This document shows positions 7,178 to 11,615 of a stretch of DNA of 11,615 nt, in pieces (within the stretch, counting starts at the first letter, position 1; the number at the start of each line of letters is the position of its first letter). Position numbers and translations under genes: made by a program. The notes beneath the pieces were generated by a model. The model was not told the origin of the DNA. It made no database searches and saw only the letters and a list, made by a program, of their open reading frames with translations. Source of the DNA: Chitinophagaceae bacterium (GTDB taxonomy: Bacteria > Bacteroidota > Bacteroidia > Chitinophagales > Chitinophagaceae); contig CANCKV010000041.1 of the NCBI GenBank assembly GCA_947378615.1, positions 1 through 11,615 of the forward strand. The letters run 5' to 3'.

Positions 7178-8449
7178 TTAATTCATCAAAACACCTGCGA
7201 TAGTTGCAGAAAGGTACGAAGCAAGTGTTCCACAAAGCAATGCCCTCATTCCAAGTTTTGCAAGATCAGCACGACGCTCAGGAGCAATTTCACCGATTCC
7301 TCCAATTTGCATTCCCACACTTGAGAAGTTTGCAAACCCACAGATAGCAAAACTTACTATCAAGTTCCCTTTATCAGTCAGTTTCATTAATAATTGATGT
7401 GTAACAGGGTCCTTAGCAGTTAAATTCGCAAAGGCAACAAATTCATTAATAGTAATTTTTTGTCCAAGTAAAGTGGCGACATTATTCAAATCACATGAAG
7501 GTACACCCATTGCCCAAGCCATCGGATAGAATAATTTACCAAATAGATAGTCTAGAGATAATTTGAAATCAAAATGAAATGAAATACCGATTTTACCTAA
7601 AAGAAAATTAATCATCGCAATTACAGCGATAAAACCAATTAGCATGGCAATAACGTTCATCGCAATTCTAAATCCATCTCCAGCACCATGTGAAATAGCG
7701 TCAATTACATTTCTATAGGGGGATTTCACTTCTAATTTCACTTTCCCCATAGTCTCACTAACTTCAGTTTCAGGCCAAACTATTTTAGATATAACTAATG
7801 CACCCGGTGCGGCCATTAGACTTGCCGTCAATAAATATTCAGCTTTAGCACCAAGGTTTACGTAAACAATTAAAATACCTCCTGCTATGCAAGCAAGACT
7901 TCCACTCATACTTGCCAATAACTCACTCATCGTCATCCCTTTTAAGTAGGGTCGAATCATTACTTGTGCTTCTACCTGACCAACGAATGCACTAGCCACA
8001 TTACTCAAAGCCTCTGCACCACTCACTCTCATGATAAAATTCATTGCTTTCGCAATAAAAGAAACAATATGTTGCATGATGCCAAAATGATATAATATGG
8101 CAACTAAAGCACAAACTAAAATGATAGTTGCGGTAACACTAAATGCAAAAATAAAAGTCTCGGGCGAACGGTAAGTAACAGGCATCCCCCCTGCTCCTTG
8201 AACAAGTACACCTCCATATACAAAGGATGCGCCTTCCTTAGCAAAAGCTTCAATATGACTGATTTGATGCCCAATCCATTTGAAAAAATTTGTGACAATA
8301 GGAACTTTCAAAACGAGAAGACCAATAATTAATTGCAATGAAATACCACTAATGACAAGTCGATAATTAATTCGTTTCTTATTGTTCGAAAACAAATAGG
8401 CAATACCTAAAATAACAACAATACCGATTAGTCCTTGAAAACGTTCCAT
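7178..8449 (-). CDS. Concentrative nucleoside transporter (CNT/NupC family)
   Basis: A 423-residue inner-membrane symporter that would take up nucleosides using an ion gradient. The protein is mostly hydrophobic segments, starting with LIGIVVILGIAYLF (7-20), and has the usual CNT length. Landmarks: GQVEAQ at 157-162, where the family normally reads GQTEAP; INEFVAF with E336; and CGFANFSSVGMQIGGIGEIAPERR from 370, with N374 and S377. By comparison with the Vibrio cholerae CNT, Q158 and E160 belong to the nucleobase site and E336, N374 and S377 to the ribose site; the mapping is from memory of the family. MAWAMGVPSCDL at 310-321 matches the conserved MGVPW.D block. It is transcribed convergently with the receptor/DUF4249 operon and divergently from the heparinase-like gene, so it is probably a single-gene unit. 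Unusual are the T-to-V and P-to-Q changes in the GQTEAP motif, which may alter ion or base selectivity. Confidence 0.93.
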   Translation of the reverse strand: MERFQGLIGIVVILGIAYLFSNNKKRINYRLVISGISLQLIIGLLVLKVPIVTNFFKWIGHQISHIEAFAKEGASFVYGGVLVQGAGGMPVTYRSPETFIFAFSVTATIILVCALVAILYHFGIMQHIVSFIAKAMNFIMRVSGAEALSNVASAFVGQVEAQVMIRPYLKGMTMSELLASMSGSLACIAGGILIVYVNLGAKAEYLLTASLMAAPGALVISKIVWPETEVSETMGKVKLEVKSPYRNVIDAISHGAGDGFRIAMNVIAMLIGFIAVIAMINFLLGKIGISFHFDFKLSLDYLFGKLFYPMAWAMGVPSCDLNNVATLLGQKITINEFVAFANLTAKDPVTHQLLMKLTDKGNLIVSFAICGFANFSSVGMQIGGIGEIAPERRADLAKLGMRALLCGTLASYLSATIAGVLMN

Positions 8450-8883
8450 AAGCCGATGCTTTAATTATTTAAAAATATTAAAAAAAATAAAGAAAAATAA
8501 TATAAAATTACTTTTCATTTAATATGCAAAATTTTTAAAGATAAAGAAAAGCTATGAAAGTAATTCATGCGTAGTAAAATTTCTATAAAAAAACTACTAA
8601 ATGAAAATAAAAGTATCATCTATAATATAGTAACTTTTATAAGACATCATGGTTTTTCATCTCTTAACTAACCTCCAATAAGTTTTTAATTGACAAAGAA
8701 TATCCTAATTTGAGCATCCCTAATCAATCATTTATTAGTAAATATGCTATGACAAAAACAATTCTACTTTTTAAACTAATTATCTGAGACCAAGTCCGAA
8801 TAGACTTGTTATCATGCAATCCATTTGAAAAATAGCCATCTAATCACCTGGCATTTTTTCAATTAAAATTTTACTTAATCATT
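8450..8883. other. AT-rich divergent intergenic region holding both promoters, no gene
   Basis: 434 bp between the divergent transporter and heparinase-like genes, so promoters for both must lie here. The part next to the transporter start (about 8460-8550) is extremely A/T-rich. Structures seen: an imperfect palindrome at 8607-8640 with perfect outer 8-bp arms ATAAAAGT/ACTTTTAT, and a small hairpin CAAGTC/GACTTG at 8791-8796 and 8803-8808 with a 6-nt loop. On the minus strand TATTCTTTG, near 8693-8701, resembles a Bacteroidota -7 element but with off spacing and far from the start. None is strong enough to call as an operator or promoter. A 12-codon frame at 8749-8787 is too short to support. 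Confidence 0.55.
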
Positions 8884-10830
8884 ATGCTTATTTACTTGAA
8901 AAGAATTGTGCTTTTATTTATGCTTGGTTGTCAACTCATAACATTTAATTTGAGCGCTCAAGAGAAACAAAAAAATGAAAATACCAACGAAGATATCAGT
9001 AAACCTGTGGCAATTTTAGAACCACTCGATACTATTCGTGTTCATCAAATAGAAAGCTTATTGGTTGACATTCCTTTTGGTCTTGGCAAACCATATACCG
9101 ACAGAACTGAGTGGGAGAGAATAGCAAGAATTATAAAATATCAAGAGTTCATCAAAAATATTAACCTTCTGAAAGCAGATGACTTTCCAAAATGGAGTGA
9201 CGATATTTATCTAGAATATAAAACAAAAGGAATAAGAAAAAACACTGACAAGATGATGAGAGACCGTTCGGAATGGTTAGGAAAACTTGTTTTAGCAGAA
9301 TGTTTGGAAAATAAAGGACGCTTTATACCGCTTATTGAATTTGTTTTAAAAGAATTACTTCATCAACGTTCTTGGTCTTTAGCCGCACACGACAAGAATT
9401 ATAAAAATTTTTATGGAAAAGAATATGAAGTGGACTTGTCGGCAGCAAGTCTTGCTACATTATTCTCACAAACTTATTATTTATTGGGAGATAAATTAAC
9501 CGAAAACACAAGAAAAGACATTCGACAATCATTGCAGCAAAGAGTATTTGATCCAATACTATCAACATTCAAAACCATGAAAAATCATTGGTGGTTAACC
9601 ACAACAAACAATTGGAATTCAGTATGCCTAGCGGGTGTAACAGGGGCGGCTCTAACCATATTGCCAAATAAATCAGAACGAGCAGCATTTGTTGCAATTG
9701 CAGAAAAATATAGTCAAAACTATATTGCAAGCTACACCGATGATGGTTATTGTACTGAAGGACTAGGTTACTATAACTATGGATTTGGTAGATATATTAC
9801 TTTGAGAGAGTTTTTGTTGGCCTCGACGAATAATCAACTTGATTTATTCAAAAGTGAGAAGATGATAAAGATTGCTCAATATCCTATTAATCTAGAAATT
9901 ATTAACCAATGTTACCCAACTATTTCGGATTGTAGGGTTGGCACAAAGGCTGATGCACCAATTCTATGGTATTGCAATAATGCATTGGGATTAGGGTTAA
10001 AACAATATGCTGTTACGTCTGTACCAAATCCAAATGATCTGGTTTTTGACATTATCAAACTGAAAAATAATGTGTATAAAGCAAATCTTAATGAGAAAAA
10101 GGAGGACAATCAAAATACACTTCGCTCTTATTTTGATAATACAGGAGTATTGATTTGTCGTCCTAAAAATCCTTCGACAAAAGGAGCGATTGGAGTTGCT
10201 TTAAAAGGAGGGAACAATAACGAACACCACAATCATAATGCAATCGGATCCTATACAATTGTGATAGGTAAGGAAGTAATGATGGGCGATCCAGGAGGCC
10301 CATTTGTTTACAACAACAAGACATTTAGCAATCAGCGATATACCCTTTTTAAATCATTAGCTTCTTTCGGACATCCTGTACCTTTAGTGGCATCTGTTGA
10401 ACAAAAAGAAGGGGCAAGTTCTCAAGCAAAGGTTTTAAAAACTGATTTTTCTAGTGAACAAGATTTATTTGTACTAGATATTACTTCGGCATATCAATTG
10501 AACACATTAAAGAAGTTGGAAAGAAGCTTTTTGTATAAAAGAACAGATATGGGAAGCTTAGAAGTGACTGATAATTTTAGTTTCTCAACGCCTCAAATCT
10601 TTGAAACAGCCTTAACAACAAGAGCAAAGTGGAAACAAATCAATGAAAGTCAATTAACATTTGAGACAGGAGGAGAAAAGATGATGGCTACCATAAAAGC
10701 ACCTTGCCCGTTTAAGATAACTGTTACAACAATCACAGAAGACCAACCTTCCTTCGACCGCATTGGCATAAAGTTGGCAAATCCTTTGAAAGAAGGCACT
10801 TTGATAGTTACTTTTAGGAGTGAACAATAA
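8884..10830 (+). CDS. Exported heparinase II/III-family protein (probable polysaccharide lyase)
   Basis: A 648-residue protein with the two-part layout of heparinase II/III-type lyases, which cleave uronic-acid polysaccharides by beta-elimination. The N-terminus (KRIVLLFMLGCQLITFNLSAQ) is a signal peptide probably cut after SA; a lipoprotein reading at Cys16 (MLGC) is possible but weaker. An alpha/alpha-toroid spans about 60-370, with NNWNSVC at 242-248 (the usual Asn/Trp motif) and DDGYCTEGLGYYNYG at 286-300, carrying the Tyr-rich strip. The Hepar_II_III beta-sandwich starts near 415: GGNNNEHHNHNAIGSY with H448, H449 and H451, then GDPGG (D469), then FGHPVP (H497); the H/D/H set fits the structural zinc site of the family. 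The family normally has HNHND-x-G; here the Asp is Ala453. No sugar transporter or sulfatase sits beside it, so substrate is unknown. It is divergent from the nucleoside transporter and converges on the next gene with 19 bp between stops. Confidence 0.88.
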   Translation: MLIYLKRIVLLFMLGCQLITFNLSAQEKQKNENTNEDISKPVAILEPLDTIRVHQIESLLVDIPFGLGKPYTDRTEWERIARIIKYQEFIKNINLLKADDFPKWSDDIYLEYKTKGIRKNTDKMMRDRSEWLGKLVLAECLENKGRFIPLIEFVLKELLHQRSWSLAAHDKNYKNFYGKEYEVDLSAASLATLFSQTYYLLGDKLTENTRKDIRQSLQQRVFDPILSTFKTMKNHWWLTTTNNWNSVCLAGVTGAALTILPNKSERAAFVAIAEKYSQNYIASYTDDGYCTEGLGYYNYGFGRYITLREFLLASTNNQLDLFKSEKMIKIAQYPINLEIINQCYPTISDCRVGTKADAPILWYCNNALGLGLKQYAVTSVPNPNDLVFDIIKLKNNVYKANLNEKKEDNQNTLRSYFDNTGVLICRPKNPSTKGAIGVALKGGNNNEHHNHNAIGSYTIVIGKEVMMGDPGGPFVYNNKTFSNQRYTLFKSLASFGHPVPLVASVEQKEGASSQAKVLKTDFSSEQDLFVLDITSAYQLNTLKKLERSFLYKRTDMGSLEVTDNFSFSTPQIFETALTTRAKWKQINESQLTFETGGEKMMATIKAPCPFKITVTTITEDQPSFDRIGIKLANPLKEGTLIVTFRSEQ

Positions 10831-10849
10831 ACTTTTTACGAAATGATGG

Positions 10850-11615
10850 TTACCTGACAAGAACACTTGTTCCATGTTGAGTTCTCTTTATACCATTGTT
10901 CATTGTGTATTCGAGTAACCAAACATAAGTACCTATTATTTGTTGATTTCCATTAATTTGTCCATCCCAACCGCAATAAAAATCATGTGTATTAAATACT
11001 AGATTTCCATATCTATTAAATACTTTAAAGGAATAATTGCTCATGTTAGCACCTTTACCGAAGGGGCGTAATTGGCGTGACAATACATTTTGACTATTAG
11101 GCATGAACCCACTAGGAACATACAAAGTATCGCAACTTTCATCCATTTGTTGGGGAATTGTAATGATTGAATTACTATCAACAAGACAATTATTGTTGTT
11201 ATAGATATAAATTGGATATGCACCATTCATAAGGTTCTTGACCTTAATCGGAGCAAGGTAATAAGAATCGTTGAAGACAAATTGATAGGGAGATTCAGAA
11301 CCAGAAATATTGAAATCAACACTTCCAGAAAACGGATTGATACAGTTACTAGCTTTAATAACAGTAGAAATATTGGCGGGAGGAAGTCCTGAAATTGTAA
11401 CACTTTTTATAGCATAAACAGAGCCACAACTTTTCAGTATTGCATATTTTATTTGACCTATTCCACACTCTATTCCTAGTACTAATCCGAGACTATCAAT
11501 AGAAAGTAATGTGGGTGCAAGGGTACTCCACCTACCATTTGGAGTTTTGTCTGAAAGGATTGTCTTTTCATTCTTACAAATGACTGAAAGTCCAATAATT
11601 GAGTCCACTTTAATT
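10850..11615 (-). CDS. T9SS-secreted surface protein, C-terminal part (Ig-like plus type B sorting domain), 5' end cut by window edge
   Basis: The frame is open to the right edge (254 visible codons). The GTG at 11606-11608 is an internal Val codon as well as could be judged, so the gene almost certainly continues outside. Residue numbers count that codon as 1. Residues 5-72 look like a bacterial Ig-like repeat (VICKNEKTILSD, then NGRWSTLAPTLLSIDSLG, then CGSVYA), of the 'GG-W-S-S-n-P' type abundant in Bacteroidota surface proteins. Residues about 90-150 resemble a SprB-type repeat (SPYQFVFND, NLMNGAYPIYIYNNNNCLVDS). Residues 161-252 are a gliding-motility-associated type B sorting domain: YVPSGFMPN, then FKVFNRYGNLVF, then CGWDGQINGN, IGTYVWLLEY, ending GTSVLVR. 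This domain directs export by the type IX system and surface attachment. The remaining N-terminal part and role (adhesin or other) are not visible. Confidence 0.9.
   Translation of the reverse strand, partial: IKVDSIIGLSVICKNEKTILSDKTPNGRWSTLAPTLLSIDSLGLVLGIECGIGQIKYAILKSCGSVYAIKSVTISGLPPANISTVIKASNCINPFSGSVDFNISGSESPYQFVFNDSYYLAPIKVKNLMNGAYPIYIYNNNNCLVDSNSIITIPQQMDESCDTLYVPSGFMPNSQNVLSRQLRPFGKGANMSNYSFKVFNRYGNLVFNTHDFYCGWDGQINGNQQIIGTYVWLLEYTMNNGIKRTQHGTSVLVR

Noticed and set aside
8116..8298. Minus-strand alternative-frame ORF of 60 codons inside the transporter gene
   Set aside because: The transporter frame is continuous and conserved across this stretch; the other frame is a shadow, and there is no sign of frameshifting.
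8607..8640. Imperfect AT-rich palindrome as an operator
   Set aside because: Outer 8-bp arms are perfect, but in such A/T-rich DNA this is expected by chance, and no regulator is encoded nearby.
8749..8787. Small ORF of 12 codons starting ATGACAAAAACA in the divergent intergenic region
   Set aside because: Too short, no ribosome binding site and no recognisable product; chance in AT-rich DNA.
9912..10109. Minus-strand ORF of 65 codons within the heparinase-like gene
   Set aside because: It lies wholly inside a well-supported gene on the other strand and has no family-like features; the same applies to minus-strand frames at 434-691, 856-1050 and 10654-10875.

Overview
The window is AT-rich DNA from a member of the Bacteroidota. 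The evidence is lineage-specific: a type IX secretion (T9SS) type B sorting domain of the gliding-motility C-terminal kind, a TonB-dependent receptor with an N-terminal carboxypeptidase-regulatory-like domain paired with a DUF4249 lipoprotein, and start codons without clear Shine-Dalgarno sequences. The Ig-like segment with a 'GRWST..P' core suggests the Chitinophagaceae/Sphingobacteriia side of the phylum, but this is only an impression.

Layout, left to right. (1) Positions 2-2902 (+): nearly all of a type III restriction enzyme Res subunit, entering from the left edge with its helicase motifs and a C-terminal PD-ExK nuclease; the Mod partner is not in the window and would be expected upstream. 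(2) Positions 2903-3839: a 0.9-kb gap holding two decayed gene fragments, a probable T9SS-type C-terminal tail on the minus strand and an internal piece of an IS630-like transposase on the plus strand, plus a strong hairpin. (3) Positions 3840-6977 (+): a two-gene operon of TonB-dependent receptor and DUF4249 lipoprotein, 3 bp apart, probably an outer-membrane uptake complex of unknown substrate. (4) Positions 6978-7177: a convergent intergenic gap filled almost entirely by a heptanucleotide repeat (consensus TAACCAC) that switches strand in the middle and so forms a long inverted repeat. (5) Positions 7178-8449 (-): a concentrative nucleoside transporter (CNT/NupC family). (6) Positions 8450-8883: an AT-rich divergent intergenic region with no gene. 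(7) Positions 8884-10830 (+): an exported heparinase II/III-family protein, probably a polysaccharide lyase. (8) Positions 10850 to the right edge (-): the C-terminal part of a T9SS-secreted surface protein with an Ig-like domain and a type B sorting domain.

The genes do not form one obvious pathway. The receptor/lipoprotein pair, nucleoside transporter, heparinase-like enzyme and secreted surface protein all fit nutrient capture and surface functions, while the restriction gene and transposon debris mark the left third as an accessory region. I found no clear new multi-gene system. The points most worth a second look are the strand-switching heptad repeat, the TonB receptor/DUF4249 pair, the conserved-Asp-to-Ala change in the heparinase-like enzyme, the GQVEAQ variant in the transporter, and the gene graveyard downstream of res.
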